Below are positions 37,850 to 47,262 of a stretch of 64,000 nucleotides of DNA, piece by piece (the first letter of the stretch is position 1; each line of letters begins with the position of its first letter). The position numbers and the translations under genes are program-made. This DNA is from Pseudomonas svalbardensis (GTDB taxonomy: Bacteria > Pseudomonadota > Gammaproteobacteria > Pseudomonadales > Pseudomonadaceae), in assembly GCF_030053115.1 (NCBI RefSeq), contig NZ_CP125619.1:1303001-1367000 (forward strand), given 5' to 3'. The notes below the pieces were generated by a model, which was given only the letters and a program-made list of their open reading frames with translations, had not been told where the DNA came from and ran no database searches.

Positions 37850-38659
37850 TTATTGAAGTACGAAGTAATCGTAGCGCATTGAAACAGTGACCTCGAACGG
37901 CTCGACCTGTTCGATGACCGCCGCCCGGCGTTCAGCACTGGCGCGCCAGCCGTGGGGCGTCATGGCCAACAGGTTCGCCCGGTCCTGACCACTTGCAAGC
38001 AGCAGTTTGAACTCCAGGGTTTCGCTGTGCTGCAGCGCCATGCCTTCCGGCACCAAAGCCAGATGCTTGTCGTCGGTGTATTCACGCACTTCGTCGTAAA
38101 GCCGCTCACGCAATTCCATCAGATGGCCGCTGGTCGGCCCGACTTTCATCAAGCCACCACCGGGGCTGAGCAGGCGTTTGGCTTCGTCCCAGTCCAGCGG
38201 GCTGAAGACGCTGGCGAGAAACTGACAGCTGCCGGAGGCCAACGGCACCCGCGCCATGCTGGCGATCAACCAGGTCAGCTGCGGGTTACGTTTGCAGGCG
38301 CGTTTGACGGCTTCCCGGGAGATATCCAGCGCGTAACCGTCGGCGCTCGGCAAAGCCTCGGCGATTTGCGCGGTGTAGTAACCCTCGCCACAACCGATGT
38401 CCAGCCAGCGCTGCGGTGCGTACTGAGCTGCCAGTTCGGCCAGACGCTTGGCCACCGGCGCGTAATGGCCTGCGTTCAAAAAATCGCGTCGGGCTTCGAC
38501 CATCGCCAGGTTATCCCCAGGGTCGCGGCTGTTCTTGTGCTGCACCGGCAACAGGTTCAGGTAACCCTGACGCGCACGGTCGAAACGATGCCCGGCGGGG
38601 CAGGCCACGCCGTTGTCCACCGCGTTCAGCGGTTCGCTGCAGATCGGGCAGGCCAGCAT
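37850..38659 (-). CDS. rlmA: 23S rRNA (guanine745-N1)-methyltransferase RlmA type
   Basis: The 269-residue protein starts with a zinc finger (CPICSEPL ... CPAGHRFDRARQGYLNLLPV) followed by a class I SAM methyltransferase domain (WLDIGCGEGYYTAQIAEALP, then LDISREAVKRACKR). This matches RlmA/RrmA, which methylates N1 of G745 (or the G748 type) in 23S rRNA helix 35. Its ATG shares one base with the dapE stop, so it is translated from the dapE transcript. Confidence 0.9.
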   Translation of the reverse strand: MLACPICSEPLNAVDNGVACPAGHRFDRARQGYLNLLPVQHKNSRDPGDNLAMVEARRDFLNAGHYAPVAKRLAELAAQYAPQRWLDIGCGEGYYTAQIAEALPSADGYALDISREAVKRACKRNPQLTWLIASMARVPLASGSCQFLASVFSPLDWDEAKRLLSPGGGLMKVGPTSGHLMELRERLYDEVREYTDDKHLALVPEGMALQHSETLEFKLLLASGQDRANLLAMTPHGWRASAERRAAVIEQVEPFEVTVSMRYDYFVLQ

Positions 38660-39810
38660 CAGGCGAGCAACTTGATCAGGGTCTGGTAGTAGATTTCGGT
38701 CAGCACATCGAGGTCGGCAGCCAGTACACGCTCGTTGACCTGGTGAATCGTCGCGTTGACCGGGCCCAGTTCAACCACCTGCGTACCCATGGTCGCAATG
38801 AAGCGCCCGTCGGAGGTGCCGCCGCTGGTGGAGGCTTTGGTTTCGCGACCGGTAATGTCCTTGATGCTCGACGCGACAGCATCCAGCAACGCGCCCGGTT
38901 CGGTGAGGAACGGCAGGCCGGACAGCGCCCAGTCGATGTGCCAGTCCAGGCCATGTTTGTCGAGAATATCGGCGACGCGCTTTTGCAGGCCTTCCACGGT
39001 GGATTCGGTAGAGAAGCGGAAGTTGAACACCGCCACCAGGTCACCCGGAATCACGTTGGTCGCGCCAGTGCCGGAGTTCACATTGGAAATCTGGAAGCTG
39101 GTCGGCGGGAAGAAATCGTTGCCGTGGTCCCAGTGCTCGGCGGCCAGTTCGGCCAGTGCCGGGGCGGCGAGATGGATCGGGTTCTTCGCCAGGTGCGGAT
39201 AGGCCACGTGACCTTGCACGCCGCGCACGGTCATCTTGGCACCGAGGGAACCGCGACGGCCGTTCTTGACTACGTCACCCACCAGGGTGGTGCTCGACGG
39301 TTCGCCGACGATGCACCAGTCCAGACGCTCCTTACGGGCGGCAAGGCGTTCGATCACCGCTTTGGTGCCGTGGTGCGCCGGGCCTTCTTCGTCGCTGGTG
39401 ATCAGGAAAGCGACCTTGCCCTTGTGATCCGGGTAGTCGGTGACAAAACGCTCGGCCGCCACAGTCATGGAGGCGAGGCTGCCTTTCATGTCCGCCGCGC
39501 CACGGCCGCAGAGCATGCCGTGTTCGTCGATAACTGCGTTGAACGGGTCGATCTGCCAGGCAGTCACCGGGCCGGTCGGCACCACGTCGGTGTGGCCGGC
39601 GAAGCACAGCACCGGACCGTCGTGTTTGCCGTGGGTCGCCCAGAAGTTATCCACATCTTCGATGCGCATTGGCTCAAGCGCAAAACCGGCATCGCCCAAG
39701 CGCTGCATCATCTGCTTCTGGCAATCGGCGTCGACCGGCGTCACGGACGGACGGCGGATCAGGTCGATGGCGAGTTGAAGGGTCGGCGAAAGGTCGGCGT
39801 GGGCCGTCAT
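38659..39810 (-). CDS. dapE: Succinyl-diaminopimelate desuccinylase
   Basis: The 383-residue M20 family protein has the metal-binding motifs [36 protein letters not shown] (catalytic Glu) and IVGEPSSTT. It splits N-succinyl-LL-diaminopimelate to LL-DAP and succinate in the lysine and peptidoglycan precursor pathway. It is co-transcribed with rlmA downstream. The pathway partners dapD (45370) and dapC (48229) are in the same window. Confidence 0.96.
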   Translation of the reverse strand: MTAHADLSPTLQLAIDLIRRPSVTPVDADCQKQMMQRLGDAGFALEPMRIEDVDNFWATHGKHDGPVLCFAGHTDVVPTGPVTAWQIDPFNAVIDEHGMLCGRGAADMKGSLASMTVAAERFVTDYPDHKGKVAFLITSDEEGPAHHGTKAVIERLAARKERLDWCIVGEPSSTTLVGDVVKNGRRGSLGAKMTVRGVQGHVAYPHLAKNPIHLAAPALAELAAEHWDHGNDFFPPTSFQISNVNSGTGATNVIPGDLVAVFNFRFSTESTVEGLQKRVADILDKHGLDWHIDWALSGLPFLTEPGALLDAVASSIKDITGRETKASTSGGTSDGRFIATMGTQVVELGPVNATIHQVNERVLAADLDVLTEIYYQTLIKLLA

Positions 39811-39866
39811 GGGGAACTCCGAAAGCTGGGGGGCAAGGCGCGCAAAATGGCGGTTATCTTAAAGCA

Positions 39867-39895
39867 AAACGGCGGCCATTGGCCGCCGTTTAGTG
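39867..39895 (-). terminator. Rho-independent terminator of the glucan synthase gene
   Basis: AAACGGCGGCCATTGGCCGCCGTTT is a near-perfect 12-bp stem; read on the minus strand it is followed by TTGCTTT. It lies just after the stop codon at 39909. Confidence 0.8.
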
Positions 39896-39908
39896 CATCT
39901 GGAACGAT

Positions 39909-42500
39909 TTAGACCGCCGGTGCCGGTTCGGCCTCGACCGAAGGTTTCGGCAGCGAAGACAAGAACGCCATGATCAGCGCCGCCAGGTACGGCAGCGATT
40001 GTACGAGCAACATCGTCACCCAGAAGCGCATGTCGTTGCTTGGCAGGCCGTTCACCAGGAAAATCCCCAGTGCCGCGCTCCACAACAGCAGCATGATGAA
40101 CATTTCTTCGCGAGCTTCCGAAATCGCCACCCAGAAGCCGTGGTTATCGGCGTTTTTCGGGGTGCGGAAAAACGGAATGCTGCTGGTGAAGAAGCCGTAC
40201 AGCACCGCTTTGGCGATGGTGTGCGACAACGCCAGACCGGCCAGTGCCGCGCAGAATGCGTCTTTGAGGTTGACCCCGACCGCACGGCGGTACAGGAAGA
40301 TGATCTTGCCAACCTTGAACACGAACAGCGCCAATGGCGGGATCGCGAAAATCAACAACGGTGGATCGACCCGCTGCGGCACGATGATCATCGCTGCCGA
40401 CCACAACAGGGCGCCCACGGTGAAGAAGATGTTCATGCCATCCGCCACCCACGGCAACCAGCCCGCGAGGAAGTGGTAACGCTGGCCACGGGTCAGCTCG
40501 GTGTCCTTGCCGCGCAACAGACTGGCGGTGTGACGCTTGATGATCTGAATCGCTCCATAAGCCCAGCGGAAACGCTGCTTCTTGAAGTCGATAAAGGTAT
40601 CGGGCATCAGGCCTTTGCCGTAGCTGGTGTGGTAATACGCCGCTGACAAGCCTTTTTCGAAAACACGCAGACCCAACTCGGCGTCTTCACAGATGCACCA
40701 GTCAGCCCAGCCCAGTTCCTCGAGCACCGAGCGCCGGGTCATGGTCATGGTGCCGTGCTGGATAATCGCGTCACGGTCGTTACGGGTGACCATGCCGATG
40801 TGGAAGAAACCTTTGTATTCCGCGTAGCAGAGCTTCTTGAAGGTGCTTTCGTTCTGGTCGCGGTAATCCTGCGGCGACTGCACCACGGCGATTTTTGGAT
40901 CGGCGAAGTGCGGCACCATGTGCTTGAGCCAGTTCGGGTCGACGCAGTAGTCCGAGTCGATCACCGCAATCACTTCGGCATCCTTGGCGGTGTGCGGAAT
41001 CAGGTAATTCAACGCGCCGCCCTTGAAACCGGCCAACGGTGCAACGTGGAAGAACTTGAAGCGCGGGCCGAGGGTTTCGCAATAATCGCGCACCGGTTCC
41101 CAGACCGCCGGGTCCTTGGTGTTGTTGTCGATGATCAGGACTTCGAAGTCCGGATAGTCGAGGTTGGCCAGGGCGTTGAGGGTCTGTTTGACCATCTCCG
41201 GCGGCTCGTTGTAGCAAGGTACGTGAATCGAGACTTTCGGTCGGTAGTCCGAATCACCCACCACCGGCAGGAATTCACGCCGGCGTTTGTGGGTCCAGAC
41301 CGCTTCGGCCAGTTCATGGGCCTCGGTCAGCAGCACGATAAACACCCCGAGTGCGCCGAGGGCAAGCAAGAAGCCCACCGTCAGGCTGAACCAAGTGCTG
41401 TATTGCTGGCTGTAGTCGTAACCGATCCACACCAGCACCGAACCACAGAGGAACGCGATGAAGGTCAGGAAGGTGCGGCCACGTTGACGTAATGCCGAGC
41501 CGTCGATCATCAGCAGGGTCAGGGACAGCAGAGCCAACACCACCGAACCGATGGCCAGCACGCGCCATTGCGGGATCGCGACGACCGGGCCTTCAAAGTT
41601 GAATTTCTGCTGGCGCGCGGCGTTGAAAACACCCCAGTAAGCGCCCACGGAACCTTCGTCACTGGCCTTCCACGGTTGGTCAAAGGCTTCGATCACGAAG
41701 TAATTGAAGCCCTGGCGATTGAGCTTGTTGACCAAGGTCCGCAGATAAATCGCCTGGTCTGCCGGCGACGCGTCGGCGCCACCGCGCATACGGCCGTTGC
41801 TCGGCCAGCCGACTTCCGACAGCAGCAGCGGTTTTTTCGGGAACATCTTTTTCAGATCACGGGCGCGGTCGAGTACGAACTGCCCGGACTGCTCCATCGG
41901 AACATGTTCCCAGTACGGCAGGACGTGGGCGGCGATCAAGTCGACGTGCTTGGCCAGGCTCGGGTTTTCTTCCCAGACGTGCCATTGCTCGGAGGTCGTC
42001 ACCGGTACTTTCACTGCCGCGCGGACGCGATCAAGGATCACGCTCAGTTCGGCGGCGGTAATTTCCTTACGGAAGATCGCCTCGTTACCGACCACAACGC
42101 GAACCACGCTGCGGGAGGTATTGGCCAGGTCAATGGCGCGCAGGATTTCACGCTCGTTGCGCGCAAGATCCGGGCTGATCCAGATACCCAACGTCACGCG
42201 CAAACCGAATTCTTCGGCGAGCTTGGGGATATCACCCAGGCTGCCATCGACCGAGTAAGTACGGATGTTGTCCGTCAGCTTGCTCATGATCTCCAGATCG
42301 CGACGCATTTCATCGTCGGTCGGGTATTGCTCTTTTTGCGGGTACTGCCCTTGCTGGAATGGCGAGTACGAAAAGCCGGAGATCTGTTCAGGCCAGTTGG
42401 GGGCGGTGACCGGGCGATTGATCAGCGCCCAGAAGCCGGTAAACAAGGCTGCGATGGCGAGCACCACGACCAGGTTGAGTCCAAATTTACGCGATGACAT
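39909..42500 (-). CDS. Bifunctional GH17-GT2 membrane beta-glucan synthase (NdvB-like)
   Basis: The 863-residue protein begins with a membrane anchor (KFGLNLVVVLAIAALFTGFW), then a periplasmic GH17 glycoside hydrolase domain at about residues 35-310 (VVGNEAIF acid/base Glu, LLSEVGWPSNG nucleophile Glu), membrane helices, a GT2 glycosyltransferase domain (VPCYNEPPEM, VIDSDYCVDP with D,D, ICEDAELGLRVF and FRWAYG) and C-terminal helices. Such fusions in Pseudomonas make and process beta-1,3/1,6 glucans; in P. aeruginosa ndvB is tied to biofilm antibiotic tolerance. It has its own terminator. Confidence 0.9.
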   Translation of the reverse strand: MSSRKFGLNLVVVLAIAALFTGFWALINRPVTAPNWPEQISGFSYSPFQQGQYPQKEQYPTDDEMRRDLEIMSKLTDNIRTYSVDGSLGDIPKLAEEFGLRVTLGIWISPDLARNEREILRAIDLANTSRSVVRVVVGNEAIFRKEITAAELSVILDRVRAAVKVPVTTSEQWHVWEENPSLAKHVDLIAAHVLPYWEHVPMEQSGQFVLDRARDLKKMFPKKPLLLSEVGWPSNGRMRGGADASPADQAIYLRTLVNKLNRQGFNYFVIEAFDQPWKASDEGSVGAYWGVFNAARQQKFNFEGPVVAIPQWRVLAIGSVVLALLSLTLLMIDGSALRQRGRTFLTFIAFLCGSVLVWIGYDYSQQYSTWFSLTVGFLLALGALGVFIVLLTEAHELAEAVWTHKRRREFLPVVGDSDYRPKVSIHVPCYNEPPEMVKQTLNALANLDYPDFEVLIIDNNTKDPAVWEPVRDYCETLGPRFKFFHVAPLAGFKGGALNYLIPHTAKDAEVIAVIDSDYCVDPNWLKHMVPHFADPKIAVVQSPQDYRDQNESTFKKLCYAEYKGFFHIGMVTRNDRDAIIQHGTMTMTRRSVLEELGWADWCICEDAELGLRVFEKGLSAAYYHTSYGKGLMPDTFIDFKKQRFRWAYGAIQIIKRHTASLLRGKDTELTRGQRYHFLAGWLPWVADGMNIFFTVGALLWSAAMIIVPQRVDPPLLIFAIPPLALFVFKVGKIIFLYRRAVGVNLKDAFCAALAGLALSHTIAKAVLYGFFTSSIPFFRTPKNADNHGFWVAISEAREEMFIMLLLWSAALGIFLVNGLPSNDMRFWVTMLLVQSLPYLAALIMAFLSSLPKPSVEAEPAPAV

Positions 42501-42757
42501 AGCTATTTCAGGTTCCGGAGGCTGTGGAACGAAGGAACGGTCTGCGGCTGGCTGCTAAAGGGGCAGAGGGCGCGCATCCTACACCGGGCGTTCACTGACC
42601 GTACAGCGGACAGGGAAATGCCGGACGTTGGGCAATCCAACTCGGTTTAAGTTCTTTCGTTGGACCTTGTAGGTTAAATCTTGGTTCTGTGTAGGCTGAT
42701 TAAAGAGGTAAAGACGCCCGTTCATAGCCCAAAGATGCTCTTGGCCGCCGACGGCCC

Positions 42758-42763
42758 TATAAT
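42758..42763 (+). promoter_or_regulatory. Candidate -10 box of tcdA
   Basis: TATAAT 21 bases before ATG 42784; no convincing -35 at 16-18 bases. The 283-base gap (42501-42783) between the divergent glucan synthase gene and tcdA shows nothing else that I can name. Confidence 0.35.
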
Positions 42764-42783
42764 GCGCGCCGGTTTTTGGGGTA

Positions 42784-43599
42784 ATGGTCATGAGTACAGA
42801 AGATCCGCGGTTTGCAGGCATCGCCCGTTTGTATGGCATCGACGGCCTGGAGCGATTGCGCGCGGCCCACGTGGCGATCGTCGGCGTTGGTGGCGTCGGT
42901 TCCTGGGCGGCGGAAGCCGTCGCCCGTTGTGGCGTGGGCGAGATTTCGCTGTTCGACCTGGACGACGTCTGCGTCAGCAACGCCAACCGTCAGTTACACG
43001 CGCTGGACAGCACCGTCGGCAAACCCAAGGTTGACGTGATGGCCGAGCGCCTGCGCGGGATCAACCCGGACTGCACCGTGCACGCGGTGGCGGATTTCGT
43101 CACCCGCGAGACCATGGCCGAATACATCACGCCGAACATCGACTGCGTCATTGATTGCATCGACAGCGTGAATGCCAAGGCGGCGCTGATTGCCTGGTGC
43201 AAGCGCCGCAAGATTCAGATCATCACCACCGGCGGTGCGGGCGGGCAGATTGATCCGACGCTGATTCAGGTTTGCGATTTGAATCGGACCTTCAATGATC
43301 CGTTGGCCTCGAAAGTGCGCTCGACCTTGCGCCGGGATTACAACTTCTCACGTACCGTGACCCGCCATTACAGCGTGCCGTGCGTATTTTCCACCGAACA
43401 ACTGCGCTACCCGAAACCGGATGGCAGCATTTGCTTGCAGAAGAGTTTTGTCGGGGATGGCGTGAAGCTCGACTGCGCCGGAGGGTTTGGTGCGGTGATG
43501 ATGGTGACGGCGACGTTTGGCATGGTCGCGGCGACCAAGGCTGTGGATAAGATTGTGGCGGGTGTAAGACGCCCCGCGGATCGGGTTAAACCTGCTTGA
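42784..43599 (+). CDS. tcdA: tRNA threonylcarbamoyladenosine dehydratase TcdA
   Basis: The 271-residue E1-like protein has the nucleotide site VGVGGVGSWAAEAVARCG and FDLDDVCVSNANRQLHALDS. It converts t6A to its cyclic form on tRNA with ATP. ATG 42790 (MSTEDPRFAGIARLYG) is an equally possible start, matching the usual family N-terminus. It lies head to tail with the csdE-csdA genes on the other strand, a known partnership: TcdA uses the CsdA/CsdE sulphur relay. Confidence 0.94.
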   Translation: MVMSTEDPRFAGIARLYGIDGLERLRAAHVAIVGVGGVGSWAAEAVARCGVGEISLFDLDDVCVSNANRQLHALDSTVGKPKVDVMAERLRGINPDCTVHAVADFVTRETMAEYITPNIDCVIDCIDSVNAKAALIAWCKRRKIQIITTGGAGGQIDPTLIQVCDLNRTFNDPLASKVRSTLRRDYNFSRTVTRHYSVPCVFSTEQLRYPKPDGSICLQKSFVGDGVKLDCAGGFGAVMMVTATFGMVAATKAVDKIVAGVRRPADRVKPA

Positions 43600-43604
43600 A
43601 CCGT

Positions 43605-43640
43605 GATCGTTCCCACGCAGACCAGAGCGTGGGAACGATC
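43605..43640. repeat. Short palindrome, GATCGTTCCCA family
   Basis: GATCGTTCCCACGC and GCGTGGGAACGATC form a hairpin between convergent tcdA and csdE and could terminate both. Second copy of the element at 30889-30918. Confidence 0.85.
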
Positions 43641-43642
43641 AG

Positions 43643-44047
43643 TCAGGCGGCGATTTCTCGCATTCGCTGTAGCACTGCATTAAGGCCATTACTACGCGAC
43701 GGAGATAACTGTCTGCTCAGTCCAAGCTGATTAAACCAATCCGGCAAATTCACCTGCTGCAACTCAACCGCTGATAACCCGTTAACCCGCGCCAGCAGCA
43801 ACGCCACCAGCCCGCGAATCAACCGCGCATCGCTGCTCGCGGCGAACTGCCAGTGACCATCCTTTAAGTTACCCACCAGCCATACCTGACTTTCACAGCC
43901 ATGCACGCGGTTGGCATCGACCTTTTCCACATCGCTCAACGCCGGCAGACGGTCGCCCCATTGCATCAACAGACGCGCCCGTTGTTCCCAACCGGCAGCA
44001 TTCTGAAAAACCTCCAGCGCCGCAACCGCATCGGCAGGCAAGTTCAT
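43643..44047 (-). CDS. csdE: SufE/CsdE-family sulphur acceptor
   Basis: The 134-residue protein has the SufE signature GCESQVWLVG with the sulphur-accepting cysteine. It takes persulphide sulphur from CsdA. ATGA overlap with csdA at 44044-44047 indicates translational coupling. Fits with the adjacent tcdA. Confidence 0.93.
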   Translation of the reverse strand: MNLPADAVAALEVFQNAAGWEQRARLLMQWGDRLPALSDVEKVDANRVHGCESQVWLVGNLKDGHWQFAASSDARLIRGLVALLLARVNGLSAVELQQVNLPDWFNQLGLSRQLSPSRSNGLNAVLQRMREIAA

Positions 44048-45249
44048 CGCAACAGCTCCAGCGCCTGATCCAGCGCTTCAAAGAACCGCTCCAGGTCTTC
44101 GGAATCGTTGTACAGCGCCAACGACACCCGAATCGCCCCGGCCAGCTCAAAACGCTTGAGCAACGGCATGGCGCAGTGATGACCGGCGCGCACCGCGATC
44201 CCCTGTTCCGTCAGCAAATGCGCCAAATCAGAGTTATGCACACCCTCGACGACAAAACTGGCCAATGCCAATTGCGGTTTGCCCAACAACCGAATGCCGT
44301 CGCGCGCTTCAAGGCCTTTAAGCAAATAGTCATGCAGCGCTGCTTCGTGGGCGCAAACCGCGTCCTGATCAAGCCCGGCCAGATAATCCAGTGTCGCCCC
44401 CAGCCCAATCACACCGGCAATTGGCGGCGTACCCGCCTCGAAACCCAGCGGCGCCGGGCGAAAGCGAGCGCTGTGGTAATCCGCGTCCAGCACCATTTCA
44501 CCGCCGAATTGCCAATGGCGCAGTTGTTCAAGCGCTTCGTTGCGCCCGAACAGCACGCCCAGACCATCGGGGCCGTAGAGCTTGTGACTGGAAAACACAT
44601 AGAAGTCGCAGCCCAGCGCCTGCACGTCGTGCCGACCGTGGACCACGCCTTGAGCGCCATCGACCACGGTCAGCGCGTTATGCGCCTTGGCCATCGTCAG
44701 GAGGGCGGGCAACGGCTGCCAGGCGCCGAGCACGTTGGACAGCTGACTGACCGCCAGCAAACGGGTTCGCGGACCGATCAGCTGCGCGGCGGCATCAAGG
44801 TCAATCAAACCGTCAGCGTCCAGTGGCAGGATCACCAGTTTCAGGTCGCGGCGGTGGGCCAGTTGCTGCCACGGCAGCAGGTTGGCGTGATGCTCCAGGG
44901 CGCTGATGACAACTTCATCGCCCGGATTGAAAAGATGCTCCAGGCCATAAGCCAGGAGGTTCAGCGCAGACGTTGCGCCGTGGGTAAAGATGATCTGCCC
45001 ACAATCGCCGGCATTGAGCCAGTGGGCGACTTTGCTGCGGCTGGCCTCGAACGCCTGGGTGGCGTGGGCGCCGGGCAGGTGTTGCGCCCGATGCACGTTG
45101 GCCGCGCCGTTGGCGTAGTAATGCGCCAAGGCATCCAGCAGGGCTTGAGGTTTTTGCGTGGTGGCGGCGTTGTCCAGATAGGTCTGGTCTTGCCGTTGCA
45201 ATGCGGCGATGGCCGGAAAATCGGCGCGCCAGGGAGAGGGAATCATCAT
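44044..45249 (-). CDS. csdA: Cysteine desulfurase CsdA
   Basis: The 401-residue class V aminotransferase-fold enzyme has the PLP lysine in SSHKLYGPDG and the catalytic cysteine in RAGHHCAMP. It releases sulphur from cysteine as persulphide for CsdE. The N-terminus (FPAIAALQRQDQTYLDNAAT) is typical of SufS/CsdA. A REP pair lies between it and dapD. Confidence 0.95.
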   Translation of the reverse strand: MMIPSPWRADFPAIAALQRQDQTYLDNAATTQKPQALLDALAHYYANGAANVHRAQHLPGAHATQAFEASRSKVAHWLNAGDCGQIIFTHGATSALNLLAYGLEHLFNPGDEVVISALEHHANLLPWQQLAHRRDLKLVILPLDADGLIDLDAAAQLIGPRTRLLAVSQLSNVLGAWQPLPALLTMAKAHNALTVVDGAQGVVHGRHDVQALGCDFYVFSSHKLYGPDGLGVLFGRNEALEQLRHWQFGGEMVLDADYHSARFRPAPLGFEAGTPPIAGVIGLGATLDYLAGLDQDAVCAHEAALHDYLLKGLEARDGIRLLGKPQLALASFVVEGVHNSDLAHLLTEQGIAVRAGHHCAMPLLKRFELAGAIRVSLALYNDSEDLERFFEALDQALELLR

Positions 45250-45279
45250 GTTGTTCGGCCCTGGTGGGGTTGCGCCGAA

Positions 45280-45356
45280 CCTGTGGGAGCGAGCCTGCTC
45301 GCGAAGCTTTTGGCGACTTCACGGACGCCTTCGCGAGCAGGCTCACTCCCACAGGT
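45280..45356. repeat. REP pair (inverted)
   Basis: TGTGGGAGCGAGCCTGCTCGCGAA and TTCGCGAGCAGGCTCACTCCCACA around a short centre, in the csdA-dapD gap. Same family as 9253-9350. Confidence 0.9.
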
Positions 45357-45369
45357 GATCATGCGACGC

Positions 45370-46404
45370 TTAGTTGTGAGCGTGCAGCGCTTCGTTCAGT
45401 TCGATCGCCGATTTGTGGGTTTTGCATTCCACGGCACCGGTCTCCGAATTACGACGGAACAGCAAGTCAGGTTGACCGGCCAGTTCACGCGCCTTCACGA
45501 CTTTGACCAGTTTGTTGTTTTCGTCCAGCAGCGCCACTTTGGTACCAGCGGTCACGTACAGGCCCGACTCAACGGTGTTGCGATCGCCCAACGGGATGCC
45601 GATACCGGCGTTCGCGCCGATCAGGCAGCCTTCGCCGACCTTGATCACGATGTTGCCGCCGCCCGACAGGGTGCCCATGGTCGAGCAACCGCCGCCCAGG
45701 TCCGAACCCTTGCCGACGAATACGCCAGCGGAAACGCGGCCTTCGATCATGCCCGGGCCTTCGGTGCCAGCGTTGAAGTTGACGAAACCTTCGTGCATCA
45801 CGGTGGTGCCTTCGCCGACGTAAGCGCCCAGACGAATACGTGCCGCGTCAGCGATACGCACGCCGGCCGGAACCACGTAGTCGGTCATTTTCGGGAACTT
45901 GTCCACCGAGAACACTTCCAGCAGCTCACCGCGCAGACGGGCTTCCAGTTGATGCTCGGCCAGTTCGGCCAGGTCGATTGCGCCCTGGCTGGTCCATGCC
46001 ACGTTCGGCAGCAGCGGGAACACACCCGCCAGGTTCAGGCCGTGTGGCTTGACCAGACGATGGGACAGCAGGTGCAGCTTGAGGTAAGCCTCAGGCGTAG
46101 ACGTCAGCTGAGCGTCCTCGGCCAGAATGGTCGCGACCAGCGGCTTGTGGCTCTCGGCCAGACGGGTCAGCAAGGCAGCCTGGGCAGCGTCGACGCTTTT
46201 CAGTGCTTCGGCCAGTTGCGACGCTTGAGAGGTGCTGAACGCGATGGCCTGATTGCCTTCGGTGTAGCCCAGAACAGGCGCGATGGCAGCGACCAGTTCG
46301 GCCGACGGGTTGAGCAGTGGCTGCGCGTAAAACACTTCCAGCCATGCGCCTTGACGGTTTTGAGTACCGACACCAAAGGCCAGGCTGAACAGGGTAGTGG
46401 ACAT
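45370..46404 (-). CDS. dapD: Tetrahydrodipicolinate N-succinyltransferase
   Basis: The 344-residue protein is of the longer DapD type found in pseudomonads. A left-handed beta-helix of hexapeptide repeats is visible at about residues 180-290 (GVRIADAARIRLGAYVGEGT, then GKGSDLGGGCSTMGTLSGGG). It succinylates tetrahydrodipicolinate with succinyl-CoA in lysine/DAP synthesis. The downstream step enzyme DapC is at 48229 and DapE at 38659. Confidence 0.95.
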   Translation of the reverse strand: MSTTLFSLAFGVGTQNRQGAWLEVFYAQPLLNPSAELVAAIAPVLGYTEGNQAIAFSTSQASQLAEALKSVDAAQAALLTRLAESHKPLVATILAEDAQLTSTPEAYLKLHLLSHRLVKPHGLNLAGVFPLLPNVAWTSQGAIDLAELAEHQLEARLRGELLEVFSVDKFPKMTDYVVPAGVRIADAARIRLGAYVGEGTTVMHEGFVNFNAGTEGPGMIEGRVSAGVFVGKGSDLGGGCSTMGTLSGGGNIVIKVGEGCLIGANAGIGIPLGDRNTVESGLYVTAGTKVALLDENNKLVKVVKARELAGQPDLLFRRNSETGAVECKTHKSAIELNEALHAHN

Positions 46405-46437
46405 GTTGATACCTCTAACAAAATGGAACGGGCTGCC

Positions 46438-46800
46438 TTACTTGAGCGCTGCCGCGTAGATATCTGGCTTGAAGCCAATCAGGGTTCGGTCACCGAGATC
46501 AAGCACCGGGCGCTTGATCATCGAGGGTTGTGCGAGCATCAGTTCGATGGCTTTCGGCTGGTCGAGATCGGCTTTGCGTTCGTCGTCGAGCTTGCGAAAG
46601 GTCGTACCTGCACGGTTCAACACCACTTGCCAGCCGTGCTCATCGCACCATTGGGTCAGGTGTTCACGGTCGATTCCGGCCGCTTTGTAATCATGGAAGT
46701 TATAGCTGACAGCGTGTTCATCGAGCCAGGTGCGCGCCTTTTTCATGGTGTCGCAGGCTTTGATGCCGAAAAGGTGCAACGTTTTGCTTGAAACGGTCAA
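46438..46800 (-). CDS. ArsC family (Spx/MgsR-like) reductase
   Basis: The 120-residue thioredoxin-fold protein has FGIKACDTMKKARTWL with one N-terminal cysteine and the ArsC-like ending PSMIKRPVLDLGDRTLIGFK. Proteins of this type are labelled ArsC-family reductases; the arsenate cysteine triad is incomplete, so arsenate reduction is unlikely. The start is TTG at 46800 with AAGGGGG upstream. Next to dapD in other Pseudomonas too, as I recall. Confidence 0.85.
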   Translation of the reverse strand: MTVSSKTLHLFGIKACDTMKKARTWLDEHAVSYNFHDYKAAGIDREHLTQWCDEHGWQVVLNRAGTTFRKLDDERKADLDQPKAIELMLAQPSMIKRPVLDLGDRTLIGFKPDIYAAALK

Positions 46801-46972
46801 GGAATTGCCCCCTTTGCAGGTGCTGGAAATTAAAGGTGACGGATTATGCCATGACCGGACGGTTTCGCGTCGGTCGTGCTCGGGTTTGTCTTTTTATCCG
46901 GGCAATCGCTGGTTGCGTGCGACATTGGTGTGTCGGTCAGCCAACAGTCTAAGCGACTAGTATGGCGCTTCG

Positions 46973-47262
46973 ATGATGTCGAGTGCCCTCAAGGCGCGGA
47001 TCATGTCCGAGTATCAGCATCAGCTGGGAGTGTTTAATGATTCGGTGCAAGTCGGGACGCTGACGTTTCAGATGGATTTGCTTGAGTGATGCATGTGACT
47101 GGAGGCGCTACGGGCGCAGCACCTGGAACTCTATAGCCTCAGTCGTCATCACCCAGAGGGTGATGACGTATGGCGGGAAGTGTTGGTTGAACTGGCGTTG
47201 AGTCAGGTCAATTCAAGGCAGGTCAGTGAGCGTTTTACCTCCCTCTGCAGCCAAGACGCAAA
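46973..47262 (+). pseudogene. Decayed gene with two in-frame TGA codons
   Basis: One frame reads MMSSALKARIMSEYQHQLGV then FNDSVQVGTLTFQMDLLE, TGA, TGC, ATG, TGA, then LEALRAQHLELYSLSRHHPE and GDDVWREVLVELALSQVNSR QVSERF without a shift. Both halves look like real protein. The frame then runs into the 3' end of the protease gene on the other strand and is probably truncated there. With 46801-46972, which shows nothing, this covers the 462-base gap before the protease gene. Family not recognised. Confidence 0.5.

Noticed and set aside
47087..47098. TGA codons as selenocysteine sites in the frame at 46973
   Set aside because: Two TGA codons four apart, no stem-loop recognised as a SECIS element and no known selenoprotein similarity; decay is simpler.
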